Shown piece by piece: positions 47,347-57,918 of a DNA stretch of 64,000 nt. This stretch comes from Metamycoplasma phocicerebrale. GTDB taxonomy: Bacteria; Bacillota_I; Bacilli_A; Mycoplasmatales; Metamycoplasmataceae. The position numbers and the translations under genes were made by a program. Where the stretch lies: positions 496,001-560,000 of the forward strand of contig NZ_CP033058.2 of assembly GCF_003383595.3 (NCBI RefSeq), written 5' to 3'. Position 1 is the stretch's first letter, and every line of letters starts with the position of its first letter. The notes under the pieces are model-generated. The model saw only the letters and a program-made list of their open reading frames with translations, searched no databases and was not told the origin of the DNA.

Positions 47347-48630
47347 ATGCCAGAGCAAAATATTAATGAATTTAATAAAAAATATAAAATAAATTCTAAT
47401 TTGGCAAAAAAATTTAATTTTATAGCGGAAAAAGATAGAATTCAAACTTCATCAATAGCCGGCAAACCTAAAAAAATGTGAATAGAGGTAATTAAAAGAT
47501 TTTTTACTAATCCGATAGTAATAATTTCATTAGCTGTATTTCTAACTATAATTTTGCTTTCTATTTTAATTCCTGCAACATCGCAATTTAAACCTAATGA
47601 AAAAATAACAGGGTCCGATTATATTAAATATTTACCACCTTATTCAACACCAACGATAACAAGAATTGTTGAAAGTGATGGAGAAATATTTAAGTTTTAT
47701 CAAAATGTTCTAAGTCAGGCTAATGCTAATCCCATGTATAAAAAATGACTTAAATTTTATTTGGATTCAGTTAATTATGAACTTATAAATGGTACAACTA
47801 GCATTAAAATGACTTATAACGCTTATTTTTTTGTTTTTGCTACTCATATTAACGAATTTATTAATGATAATATACTTTTAGGTAATACGATTACTGATAG
47901 TATGATTGCAGAAGAAATGGCTAAATATATAAATATTTATTCAAATGTTTTATTAGGAACTTCTTCTATAGGTTATGACATTTGAGTAACATCATGATAT
48001 GCAACATGAAGAGCAATTAAAATAGCCTTAATTGTGGTTTTAATTGAAGGTATAATAGGAATTTCGATTGGAGCTTTTTTAGGTTTTCATGCAGGAAAAT
48101 TAGTTGACACAATTTGTATGCGTATAATTGAAATATTTTCTTCACCTCCAACACTTATTTGAATTTTGTTATTTGTTTCAATTTTAGGAACAAATCAATG
48201 AGCATTAATATTTGCTTTAAGTATTGTTGGTTGACCAGGTTTTGTTGGTATTACACGAATGTTTGTTATCACGATTAAAGATGAAGAATATATAAAGGCT
48301 GCTAAAGCAATAGGAGCTTCAACCGGAAGACAAATTTTTATTCATGCATTGCCAGGAATTATAGGTAAAATTGCAAATTCTTTAGTTAAAGCTGTTCCAG
48401 GAGTAATTTTATGAATAGCTTCTTTAGCTTTTTTAGGTTTTTTCAAAGAAACAGGAGATATAAATTTAGGTCAAATGTTAATTCAAGCTTCTTCTGAATC
48501 TGGTTCTAACTTATGAATTATTGCTTTGCCCACAATAATATTATTATTGCTATCATTATCTTTAAATTTTATTGCTTTAGGTGTACACGATGCTCTCGAT
48601 CCAAAAGTAATGAGCAAAGGAAGGAAATAG
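47347..48630 (+). CDS. oppC: Oligopeptide ABC transporter permease OppC
   Basis: 427 residues. A long N-terminal cytoplasmic segment, then TM1, a large extracytoplasmic region (about 80-210) and five more helices. EAA loop: DEEYIKAAKAIGASTGRQIF, characteristic of OppC. Trp codons are TGA. Three bases after oppB. Confidence 0.93.
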
Positions 48631-48633
48631 TTT

Positions 48634-49797
48634 ATGTTTAAAAATAAAAAAGAAAACAAAAATTTATCTCCAAAATTCAAACAAAATAAAAAAATTAATA
48701 ACAAAAAAGAACAAGCTTTAATTTCTATAAAAGTAGATAATTTAGAAGATGATAAAATTCTCGAAGTGCGCAATTTACACGTTAGTTTTTCTCAAGGGAG
48801 AAAAAAAAGTATTCATATTGTTAGAGGTCTAGATTTAGATGTTTATAAAGGACAAATTGTTGGACTTGTTGGGGAATCAGGTTCCGGTAAATCTGTTACT
48901 TCAAAAACATTAATTAATGTTAATGAAAATGGCATTATATCAGCTGACAAAATTCAAATTGGCGAATATGAATTGACAAATATTAAAAAACAAAAATTAT
49001 GAGAAAATATAAGAGGACAAAAAATTGGATATATACCCCAAGATCCTTTAACAAGTTTAAATCCTACTAGAAAAATAGGTTTGCAATTATTAGATGCTTT
49101 AAATAATAATATAGAGTGAAAAAACAAATTATATAAAGAAAAAAAAGAATATTTAATAAATTTACTTAAAACATTTGGATTAAGAGAGGCTGAAAAAATA
49201 TTTATGGCTTATCCTCATACATTGTCTGGTGGCATGAAACAAAGAATTGTTATAACAATGGTTGTAGCCTTAAGACCAGATTTGATAATAGCTGATGAAC
49301 CTACAACTGCTTTAGATCCTACTGTTCAAGCAAGTGTTTTAGCATTATTTGAAAATATAAGACAAGAGATGGGAATATCAATAATTTTAATAAGTCATAA
49401 TATTTCTGTTATAGCTAAATTTTGTGATTATATATATGTTATGTATGCCGGAAGAATAGTTGAAAAAGGTTTAAAAGAAGAAATTTTTACTAAACCGGCG
49501 CACCCTTATACTTGAGCATTAATTTCAGCTATACCAGAATCTAAAGAAGAAAAACTTTACAATATTAAGGGTACACCGCCTGATATGGCTAATTTGCCAG
49601 TTGGCGATCCATTTGCTCCCCGTAATGACTATGCTTTGGAAATTGATTTTATAAAAGAACCTCCATTAATCCCAATAACAAAAACACATTCTGCAGCTAC
49701 ATGACTTTTAAGCCCCGAAGCTCCTAAAATTGAAATATCAAAAGATTTAAAAACACGTTTAGATTTATTTAAGAAAGCTTTTAACCATGACAAATAA
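48634..49797 (+). CDS. oppD: Oligopeptide ABC transporter ATPase OppD
   Basis: 387 residues. Walker [11 protein letters not shown] at about residue 80, Q-loop [12 protein letters not shown], signature LSGGMKQR at about 198, Walker [15 protein letters not shown]-loop LISHN. The first 40 residues are Lys/Asn-rich and extra to the family. C-terminal [13 protein letters not shown] belongs to the OppD/F family. Overlaps oppF by 11 bases. Confidence 0.94.
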
Positions 49798-52309
49798 TAA
49801 AAATAAAAAAGTTATTTTATCAATAGATAACCTTAAAAAATATTTCGTTAACCAAGGAACCATTAACAAAGCAGTTGATGGTGTATCTTTTGATGTACAT
49901 GAAGGTGAAATTGTTGGTTTAATAGGGGAATCAGGCTCAGGAAAGACAACTGTAGGTCGTACTATTCTTAGATTGTATGATGAATATAATGGTTTTGTTA
50001 GATTGGAAGATAAAATAATATCTGGTAAGAATATAAGTTATTCTTTAAAAAAATTTTTACGTAAAAATGTACAAATGATATTTCAAGATCCGCATGCTTC
50101 CTTAAACGGTCAACAAAATATATATACAATTTTAAAAGAACCATTGTTAGTAAATGGAATAATGAAAAATAAAATTAATGATATTTTTAAAGATTGATTA
50201 GATGTTAAGCATAATTTTAAATATACATTTCAAATTCAAGCAATGAAGTTAGAATTAGAAAATTATAAAGAAATCAATAAATTAGCTAATCCATTCTTTA
50301 ATAAATGAAAATCTCTTTTTAATAATTTTGAATTTAATAACGATTTAAGTATAGAAGACAATTTTTCTGCTTTTTATGCATATTTGGAAGAAAAACAGCA
50401 AATGGAAAGCGCAATAATTAATAATATGTATTCTAATTCTTCTTCTTTAATTGAATTTTATTATGAAATGCAAAAAAAATATCGTAACCAAGATTTAAGT
50501 GAAGAAGAGTTGGAACATGAAAATGCACTAAGGAAGCATAAAGAAATTGTTAAATTAAGTAAAATTTCTAAAAATCAACAAATTATTTTAGAAAAGAAAA
50601 GTACCTTATTAAAAAAATTAAAAGAACTTAAAAATATTTATAAAGAAAAAATTAAAGAATCAAGAAACACATTTTATAATTATCGCATTGAAAACAAACA
50701 CGAAAAAGCATTAGTAAATATTTCAAAATTAATGTCTACAGATTTAGATTATTATTTATACAATTTAAAAAATGAATTTTTATATAAAGCAAGAATTAGC
50801 ACTCTTAAAAAAATGCAAAAATCTTTAAAATTGTTAGACTTTGAAGATATTAAAAAAATAGTTAAAGAACTTGAAGAATATGTTAAAGATTTTTATGAAA
50901 AAGAGCTTTTAAAAATACAATATACTCGAACTTCTAAGCAAGATATAGAATCATCTTTAAAACAACATTTTAATTTCAAAATAGATGAGTATCAAAAAAA
51001 ATCGTTAAAAAATGAATCAGAATGAATGAAAAAATTTAATGATTTAAAAAACAAAATTAGAACTTTAGATAAAGAGATAATAAAAAAAATAAAACCGGAG
51101 TATTCTAAAGAAGATCTTTTAAAATCTGAAAACGAATTGAAAAACGCAAAAATAAAATATGAATCAGGAAAAATTAAATTTTTGGTTAAGTATAAAGAAA
51201 CAATAGATAATTTATATCATAATATAAATCAAGAAATTGCTGAATATAAAAGTTTAGTTGGCTTGCAATCTGAATGCAACGAAATGTATAATAAATACAA
51301 AAAAGAGTTTTTTAATTTTGTAAAAAATCAATATAAACAAAAATTAGAATTATTGGAAAACCAAAAATCTAAATTGCTTTTAAATTTAAAACAAAAGGAA
51401 GAAAAAGACATTCTTATTAATAAGAAAAATTTGAATAAAATAAAATTAAAAATTTCACAAACTAAAAAAGAACTACTTACTAAAATTAAGATGTATCATT
51501 CTGATATAAGTTTAAAAGAAGACACTTTAAAATCATTTAACATTGAAAGAAAATATTTAAATAAAGATATAAAAAATATTTATTTATTACTAGGCATTGA
51601 TCATAAATGAGTTGAATTAAATTTAAATAGAAAAAATGAAGAAAACAAATCTCCAAAAAATACAAAATGAGTTAAAAGGTTTAATATATTTGATTATAAA
51701 ATATCATTTATTTTGGCTAAATATTTAATTTCCGAACTTTTATACAAAACAACTATTTATCATGCATTAGAGGATGTGGGTTTATTGAAACAATTCGCTT
51801 ATCGATACCCACATGAATTTAGTGGTGGACAACTCCAACGTATTGTTATAGCTAGAGCTTTGATTACAGAACCTAAAGTTATAGTTGCTGATGAACCTAT
51901 TGCATCATTAGATATTTCAATTCAAGCTCAAGTTGTTAACCTTTTAAAAGATTTGTGCACAATGAAAAACATTGGTTTAATATTTATAGCACATGACTTA
52001 AGTATGATTGAATATGTTGCAGATAACGTTCAAATTATGCACTTGGGAAAAATTGTCGAAAGTGGTAACACTGAATCTATTTATAGTGAGCCATTGCATC
52101 CTTATACTATAAACTTATTTAAAGCTATTCCTAAAATATCTAATGCTAATGAAAAATTTCAAAATGTTTCATTTAATTTAGATTATATATATGAACAACA
52201 ATTTCCCAACATACCAGAAACGTTTAAAGTTGATGAAAATCATTATATATATGGAACAAAAGAACAAGTGAAAAAATGAACTCAAAACAGATTTTCAAAA
52301 AATAATTAA
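49787..52309 (+). CDS. oppF: Oligopeptide ABC transporter ATPase OppF with large coiled-coil insertion
   Basis: 840 residues; OppF is usually about 330. Normal parts are present: Walker A GESGSGKTT (residue 47), Q-loop IFQDPHASLNG (about 98), signature FSGGQLQR (678), Walker B VIVADEPIASLD, H-loop IAHD. Between residues about 130 and 650 lies a Lys/Glu/Leu-rich segment, strongly helical, with heptad-like spacing. OppF of M. genitalium is similarly long, so the insertion appears conserved in mycoplasmas. TGA codons are Trp. Last gene of oppABCDF, with terminators following. Confidence 0.94.
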
Positions 52310-52318
52310 TATATATGA

Positions 52319-52349
52319 AATATCAAGATAAATAATAATGCTTGATATT
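52319..52349 (+). repeat. Stem-loop after oppF
   Basis: AATATCAAG/CTTGATATT (52319-52327 with 52341-52349), no T-run. It lies directly before the real terminator and uses related sequence (ATATCAA). Confidence 0.6.
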
Positions 52350-52360
52350 ATAAAATAAAA

Positions 52361-52396
52361 TATCAAACACAATATAAAAAGTGTTTGGTATTTTTT
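52361..52396 (+). terminator. opp operon terminator
   Basis: TATCAAACAC/GTGTTTGGTA stem (52361-52370 with 52381-52390, one wobble) and six T. Confidence 0.85.
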
Positions 52397-52516
52397 AAAA
52401 TGCAAATTAAATTTATTTTCATTTATTAGTTGAAAAATATATATTTTACTTTTTGTTTTGTATTAAAAAATAATCTAATAAAGTATAATTAATATAAAAT
52501 TTTTAAGGAATTTAAA

Positions 52517-53014
52517 ATGAATAAAAACATAAATATTTCAAAAGCAAAAACATATTGGAAAAATAGTTGAAACAAAGCTACAATTATTTATTTTTTTACT
52601 TCATTAATTGCCATGTTAATTATTATATTATTAACAGGATTTTTTAAAAAAAATATTAATTACACAGCTCGTTGATCGAACGCCATTACCGTTGGAACAG
52701 TTATTATTTTAACTATAAGTTTGTTTGTTGTAATGATAAGAAAAGGGTTGGGAAGAGGCCTTTTTAAAACCTTTACAAGTTTTTATCACAATGTCAAGAT
52801 TTCTTCAAGAGCAAAAAAACAATATTCAAATTATATGCTTCAACATGAAAAAGATAAAATTTTAACTAGAGAAAGACAAAAATATAATGATGAGTTAAAC
52901 AAAAAAACATTAAAAAGAAATCTTGAACCAATAACTAATTTATCTTCATATTTATTAATATCGATATCTATTTTAACTTTGACAGTTGGTTTATTAATAG
53001 TACATTATGCTTAG
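52517..53014 (+). CDS. Membrane protein of unknown function, three TM segments
   Basis: 165 residues. Two helices near the N-terminus (IYFFTSLIAMLIIILLTGFF and ITVGTVIILTISLFVVMI), a basic cytoplasmic stretch (RKGLGRGLFKTF, RAKKQYSNYM) and a third helix at the C-terminus. TGA used for Trp in the first 60 residues. It sits directly before tpiA (12-base gap) and may share its mRNA. Such small proteins are conserved in several mycoplasmas next to housekeeping genes, but I cannot name this one. Confidence 0.65.
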
Positions 53015-53026
53015 AAGGAGATTATT

Positions 53027-53755
53027 ATGAAATATTTAATAGGCAATTTTAAAATAAATAAAACCTTTTTTGAAACGGAATCATATATTTGCTCTTTGCA
53101 AGATATTATTAAAAAAAATGAAAAAGAATTATTGCATATAAAAATAGGCATAGCTCCTTCTTTTGATAGCGCTTATTTATCATATAAAAACCCAGATAGA
53201 AATTTTTTGTTTGGTTTGCAAAACATATTTTATGAACAAAGTGGAGCTTATACTGGCGAAATGTCTTTAAGGGTTGCAAAAGAAGCAAAAGTTGACTTTG
53301 TTTTGATAGGTCATTCAGAACGTAGAAGAATGTTTAATGAAACAAACGAATTGATTAACAAAAAAATTTATCAATTATCTAAAGAAAATATAACATCTAT
53401 TTTATGTGTTGGAGAATCAAAAGAAGAATTTGATAATAATAATACAATAAAAGTCTTAGAAAAACAAATAAAAGAAGGATTAAAAGGAATTAAAGATTAC
53501 AAAAATATCATAATTTCTTATGAACCAGTTTATTGCATAGGAAATGGAATAGTTCCAGAAGTTGAACATATACAAAAAATAGTAAATTTTATTCATTCCA
53601 TAACAGATAAAAATATACCTATTTTATATGGCGGGTCTGTTTGTTTAAATAGTATAAATTTACTAGAAAAAGTGAAAGGTCTTTCAGGTTATTTAGTGGG
53701 CAAGGCATCATTAAACGCTTTGGATTTTGTTCAACTAGCAAAAAAAATAAAATAG
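53027..53755 (+). CDS. tpiA: Triosephosphate isomerase
   Basis: 242 residues. Catalytic Lys in GNFKINKT, His in LIGHSERRRMF, Glu in SYEPVYCIG; phosphate loop YGGSVCLNS. The usual NWKMN and EPVWAIG are altered to NFKIN and EPVYCIG, but the key residues stay. AAGGAG 7 bases before ATG. Glycolytic enzyme. Its stop lies at the terminator stem. Confidence 0.95.
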   Translation: MKYLIGNFKINKTFFETESYICSLQDIIKKNEKELLHIKIGIAPSFDSAYLSYKNPDRNFLFGLQNIFYEQSGAYTGEMSLRVAKEAKVDFVLIGHSERRRMFNETNELINKKIYQLSKENITSILCVGESKEEFDNNNTIKVLEKQIKEGLKGIKDYKNIIISYEPVYCIGNGIVPEVEHIQKIVNFIHSITDKNIPILYGGSVCLNSINLLEKVKGLSGYLVGKASLNALDFVQLAKKIK

Positions 53756-53787
53756 TTTCCTGCCCAAAGTGACAGGAAACTTTATTT
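53754..53787 (+). terminator. tpiA terminator, shared with ribF
   Basis: Stem AGTTTCCTG/CAGGAAACT (53754-53762 with 53773-53781), followed by TTTATTT; it lies between two convergent genes. Confidence 0.8.
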
Positions 53788-54633
53788 ACTTATAAACCAC
53801 GATTTAGCTATTTCTATATCATTTTCTAAAATATTATTTTCATGCTTAGACCTTATATATCTTATCAAAGATTCAAATTCAATTAAAATTTCTTGATATT
53901 TGGAAGGTATTACATTTAAATCGAATAAATATAATTCATTATCATTATTTATATCATTATTGTTTCCTATTTTTGTTAAACCATGATATTCTATGTTATC
54001 AATAACTACGTTAACTATGTAAATGCCATATTTTAATTTATTTAATTTAGCAGGATATACATATTGAAAATTCTCTAAATTAGTAATAAAAGCATATTTT
54101 TCAATTAATAAGTTATTAATGGCAGATATGTTACCTTCTTCTATCAGTTCATTTATTAATGTAGAAGAAATTTTTCTTTTATGTATTTTTCTTTCATTGA
54201 TTACTATTAATTCAAAATGCTTTTTTAAATAATTTAAATCTCCTAATCTTCTAAAACCGAATTTATAATCTTGGCCACAAACAACCACAGAAATATTGTT
54301 TTCTTTTAAATTATTTATAAATTGAATGTGCGAAATATTTAAATTTTCTTTATTAATTTGAGCTATAAAAACATAATCTATTTCAAGATTAAAAAGAGTA
54401 TAAATTCTAGTTTTTACTTGAAATGCTTTTTTTAAATTATTTTTATTATTTTTATATGGCTCATTGAAAACACTTATAGCTATTTTGTATTCAGGATTTG
54501 AATTTTTTTTGTCTTTTGCTGCTTTTATTAATTCATAATGACCCAAATGCAAAGTTTCAAATGATCCTAAAATCATTATTACTTTTTCTTTTATTTCAAA
54601 CTTTTCTTTAAAATTTCATTCAAAAACTTTCAT
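53782..54633 (-). CDS. ribF: RibF-type FAD synthetase / riboflavin kinase
   Basis: 283 residues. The N-terminal nucleotidyltransferase has GSFETLHLGHYELI (HxGH), GQDYKFGFRRLGD and KISSTLINELIEEG. The C-terminal part resembles riboflavin kinase (YPAKLNKLKYGIYIV, then ELYLFDLNV), but the family's GR-LGFPTAN block is missing, so kinase activity is doubtful. The ATG at 54633 is chosen: it adds 19 residues (VFEWNF, W by TGA) that match the family's opening, whereas the ATG at 54576 leaves it short. The upstream gap has no clear RBS. Confidence 0.85.
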
Positions 54634-54684
54634 ATTAATAATAATTTTACTTTAATTTAAAAGTTAATAAAAGATTTTACGAAC

Positions 54685-55491
54685 TTAGTCGTAAAACCCT
54701 TTTTCTTTTAGCTTGAAATATGGTCCATCCTCTGTTACTGGCAAACAAATTTCGTTTGCTACACTTTTTGTATTTTCTCCGCCATTACCCATAGCTATAC
54801 CTAAACCTACTTCTTGAAGCATCTCTATATCATTTTCTGAGTCACCGAAAGCCACCATTTCAGACATTTTTATATTTAATAAATCACCTAATATAGTTAA
54901 ACCAGTTGCTTTTGTAATTCCTTTTGAAGACAAAAATACGCCACCACTTCAATATGATAATACCCACATATTCATATTATTTTTTTTAAAATAATTATTT
55001 AATTCTTCACTAACTTTTTCTGGTTCATTTGTGCTAACAGTTATTAAATAATTTTTATCATTCTTTGATTCAAATTCTTTTTCTGAAATAAATTTGTCTT
55101 TATAAGGTAAATAAAATCAATGATTAATATTAAATAAATCATTATAATAACCTCATTTATCACCAACAAAAGAAAAAGGCAATTTATGTTCTTCTGCATA
55201 TGATCTAAATTTAACAAAATCTTTATATTCAATAGTTTGTTCAAAAATATATTCCTTAGTTTTTAAATCAAGTATAAAAGTACCATTAGCTCCAACAAAA
55301 AAATCAACATAAGGGTTATCTATTTGTTTTCCTACTGTAAAAATGTCTCTCCCTGAACAAAGAACAGTAACATAGCCTGATTCTTTTAGTTTTATAAACA
55401 TTTCGCTCATTCTTGGGCTTAATTCATCAATTCCGAATGGTAATAATGTACCATCTATATCAAAAACCACCATTTTGTATTTACTGCTCAT
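54685..55491 (-). CDS. Cof-type HAD phosphatase
   Basis: 268 residues. Motif I VFDIDGTLLPFG, motif II near VLCSGRD, motif III K in SSKGITKATG, motif IV VAFGDSENDIEML. Members dephosphorylate sugar phosphates or FMN; substrate here is unknown, though its neighbours truB and ribF fit an FMN link only loosely. GGAGAAAAC before ATG 55491; the ATG at 55524 lies inside truB and is rejected. Overlaps truB by 11 bases. Confidence 0.88.
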
Positions 55492-56353
55492 TGTTTTCTC
55501 CTTTTTTAAGGTTACAAAATACACGGTTACCTAATATTTTTTTAAAAGTAATTAAACCGTTATTTATTTTTCCTCATCCTATTATTTGCTCATTATATAT
55601 AAATAGGCCCTTATTATTTATATTTTTAAATGAATCTAAATACAATTCCTTTTGTTGTATTAGTTTCATATCTTCACTATTAAGTGTATATAATTGTACA
55701 TTAAAAAGTTCATTTAAATTGACTATTTTTTTATAAAAACCATCAAAATCTAATTTTATATTTCCAATTGAAGTTCTTTTTAAAACATTAACAACAGCAT
55801 CTGAATTTAAATATAAGCCTATGTCGTGAACTAAAGACCTTATGTAAGTGCCTTTTGAAACTTTAGTTTTAAAACAAAATCTTTGAGTTTCATAGTTAAA
55901 TTCGATTAACTCTATATAATAAATTTTTATATTGCATTCTTTTAAAATTACTTCTTTGTTATCTCGAGCTAATTCATAACTTCTTCTACCATTAATTTTT
56001 TTAGCTGAAAATACTGGAGGAATTTGAGTTTTAGTATTTTTTATGTATTTTATAACTTTTAATAATTCTTCTTTATTTATCTTAGGCTTATTTCATAAAA
56101 TATTAACTTTTTCTCCTTCATCAAAACTCGCAGAACTTCAATTCAGGGTTGCTTCCACATAGTATTCTTTTGTATCATTTAATAAATAAGAAAGAGTTTT
56201 CGTGTCATCATTAGTAGCCACAATTAAAAGTCCCTCAGCTAAAGGATCTAATGTTCCTGCATGACCAATTTTTTTGATATTATTTTCTTTAGCAAATTTT
56301 TTAATTGCAAAAAAACTAGAAATGCCTTTTGGTTTATTAATTTTATAAAACAT
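55481..56353 (-). CDS. truB: tRNA pseudouridine(55) synthase
   Basis: 290 residues. MFYKINKPKGISSFFAIKKF, then GHAGTLDPLAEGLL with the catalytic Asp, and PVFSAKKINGRRSYELAR and VSKGTYIRSLVHD. Makes psi55 in the T-loop. A TGA (Trp) separates the first 71 residues from the rest. GAAAGGA before ATG and TATAAT farther upstream. First gene of the truB, HAD, ribF series. Confidence 0.95.
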
Positions 56354-56541
56354 TATTATCCTTTCTTCCCGGACTATTATACCAATTGTTAAAATAACTT
56401 ATTAAATAAATATTATAAAAAAAGACTTTTTTAAATTTATAAATCAAATTAATTTTATAAATATAATTAACGAAAAAATATAAAAAATAATGTAATAAAA
56501 AAATAGTTTTAATATATAATAATAAAGCATTATATGCACAA

Positions 56542-56617
56542 GCCGTTTTAGCTCAGTTGGCAGAGCAACTGACTTGTAATCAGTAGGTCGTAGGTTCAAG
56601 TCCTATAAACGGCACCA
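56542..56617 (+). tRNA. tRNA-Thr (anticodon TGT)
   Basis: 76 bases. Acceptor GCCGTTT/AAACGGC, anticodon loop CTTGTAA, encoded CCA. A TATAAT-type promoter lies near 56514. Confidence 0.95.
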
Positions 56618-56618
56618 T

Positions 56619-56703
56619 GCGCGAGTGGTGAAATTGGCAGACACGTTAGTTTTAGGCACTAATGCTTTACGGCGTGAGGGTTCAAGTCCCTCCTCGCGTA
56701 CCA
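56619..56703 (+). tRNA. tRNA-Leu (anticodon TAG)
   Basis: 85 bases with a long variable arm. Stem TTAGT/ACTAA, loop TTTAGGC, encoded CCA. One base after tRNA-Thr. Confidence 0.93.
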
Positions 56704-56717
56704 TATCATTTATTTGT

Positions 56718-56741
56718 GGAGACTAAAAGTCTCCTTTTTTT
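56718..56741 (+). terminator. Terminator of the plus-strand tRNA pair
   Basis: GGAGACT/AGTCTCC (56718-56724 with 56728-56734) and seven T. Confidence 0.9.
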
Positions 56742-56760
56742 ATTTATATTTTTAAAAATT

Positions 56761-56792
56761 AAAAAAAATAAAAAAAATGCCTTTTGGCATTT
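56761..56792 (-). terminator. Terminator of the minus-strand tRNA group
   Basis: AAATGCC/GGCATTT (56775-56781 with 56786-56792); on the minus strand the stem is followed by a T-rich run. Confidence 0.8.
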
Positions 56793-56807
56793 GGTGCTTT
56801 ATACAAA

Positions 56808-56883
56808 TGGTGGAGAATGAGGGGCTCGAACCCACGACCCTTGCCTTGTAAGGGCAATGCTCTCCCAACTGAGCTAATTCTCC
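56808..56883 (-). tRNA. tRNA-Val (anticodon TAC)
   Basis: 76 bases; GGAGAAT/ATTCTCC acceptor, loop CTTACAA, encoded CCA. Confidence 0.94.
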
Positions 56884-56887
56884 AAAA

Positions 56888-56963
56888 TGGTGACCCTAGC
56901 GGGACTCGAACCCACGCATGTATGGATGAAAACCATATGTGTTAACCACTTCACCATAGGGCC
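56888..56963 (-). tRNA. tRNA-Glu (anticodon TTC)
   Basis: 76 bases; stem TATGG/CCATA with loop TTTTCAT, encoded CCA. Confidence 0.93.
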
Positions 56964-56968
56964 ATAAA

Positions 56969-57043
56969 TGGCGCCGACTATTGGGATTGAACCAATGACC
57001 AACTGGTTAACAGCCAGCTGCTCTACCGCTGAGCTAAGTCGGC
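56969..57043 (-). tRNA. tRNA-Asn (anticodon GTT)
   Basis: 75 bases; stem CTGG/CCAG with loop CTGTTAA, encoded CCA. Confidence 0.93.
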
Positions 57044-57158
57044 ATTTATTATGAAATGCTTAATTATTATAATCTAAAAATAATTTATTTTCTAAAAAAA
57101 ATTTTTTTTATTAAAACACAACAATAAAAACCGAAAAAAGTCTATTTATCAGCATAAA

Positions 57159-57234
57159 TGGTGCTGGTTAGAGGGATCGAACCCCTGACCCATTGATTAC
57201 GAATCAATTGCTCTGCCAACTGAGCTAAACCAGC
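57159..57234 (-). tRNA. tRNA-Thr (anticodon CGT)
   Basis: 76 bases; GCTGGTT/AACCAGC acceptor, stem TTGA/TCAA with loop TTCGTAA, encoded CCA. Second Thr tRNA of the window, decoding ACG. It lies 115 bases upstream of the tRNA-Asn group. TTATCA/TGATAA outside it may form a processing stem. Confidence 0.92.
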
Positions 57235-57445
57235 TTGATAAATATTTTAACAAAATTATTTGATAAATGACTTCATAAATTTATTTTTTATATGCAATTT
57301 TTAAAAATATCTTATTTTAAGAAATTCTTTGCTTAAAAATAGTTAATATTGACAATTTTTTACAAAAAAGAAAGTTTTAAAAATTAAATATTTCGTATTT
57401 TTAAATAAAAAATAACTTTTTTAATCTAAAGCCTCTAAAAAATGC

Positions 57446-57480
57446 TAAAATATGGGTGATAGTGGGAGGAAGTGGAAATG
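57446..57480 (+). promoter_or_regulatory. mraZ promoter with MraZ operator
   Basis: Extended -10 TGCTAAAAT (TAAAAT 57446-57451). Three repeats TGGGT, TGGGA, TGGAA start at 57453, 57463 and 57473, exactly 10 bases apart, matching the known TGGGN-N5 MraZ operator. The Shine-Dalgarno GGAGG (57465-57469) lies inside the array, and the third repeat ends at the ATG. Confidence 0.8.
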
Positions 57481-57918
57481 TATGGTAAATACGAAAGAAG
57501 CTTAGACGACAAAAATAGAGTTGTAGTTCCGCCAAAATTATTGGTAGATCTAGGATCGGAATTTTTTGTAACTATTGGATTTGATAAACAACTAATCCTT
57601 AGAGATAAGCAAGAATTCGAAAAGTTGAAATTTAAGTTAGAAGATAATAATTCGCTTAATAAAGATTTAAGAGAATTAAGTAGATTTATTTTTGCTAATA
57701 CTGAATTAGTTAATCCAGATAAATCTAATCGTATAACTATACCAAAACATTTAGCTTTAAAAGCTGCTATCAAAAAAGATGTAATCTTCATTGGCACAGG
57801 TAACACTTGTGAATTATTTGCAAAAGAAATTTATGAAGCAAAAGAGAAGTATTTTGAAGATGAAACAAACATTGATGATCTAGCTCAAAAACTTTTTGAA
57901 CAAGGAGTTAAATTATAG
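57478..57918 (+). CDS. mraZ: Transcriptional regulator MraZ
   Basis: 146 residues, two SpoVT-AbrB-like halves. MYGKYERSLDDKNRVVVPPK is the first half, and the second repeats it at SRFIFANTEL and KSNRITIPKHLALKAA. The ATG at 57478 is chosen over the GTG at 57472, which is part of an operator repeat. Binds its own promoter in other bacteria. Stop TAG overlaps the proposed rsmH start. Confidence 0.93.
   Translation: MYGKYERSLDDKNRVVVPPKLLVDLGSEFFVTIGFDKQLILRDKQEFEKLKFKLEDNNSLNKDLRELSRFIFANTELVNPDKSNRITIPKHLALKAAIKKDVIFIGTGNTCELFAKEIYEAKEKYFEDETNIDDLAQKLFEQGVKL

Noticed and set aside
54576-54633. ATG 54576 as ribF start
   Set aside because: Would remove residues that fit the family opening; the frame is open upstream with Trp-TGA to ATG 54633.
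55413-55736. Plus-strand frame opposite truB and the HAD gene
   Set aside because: Shadow; both minus-strand proteins have clear families there.
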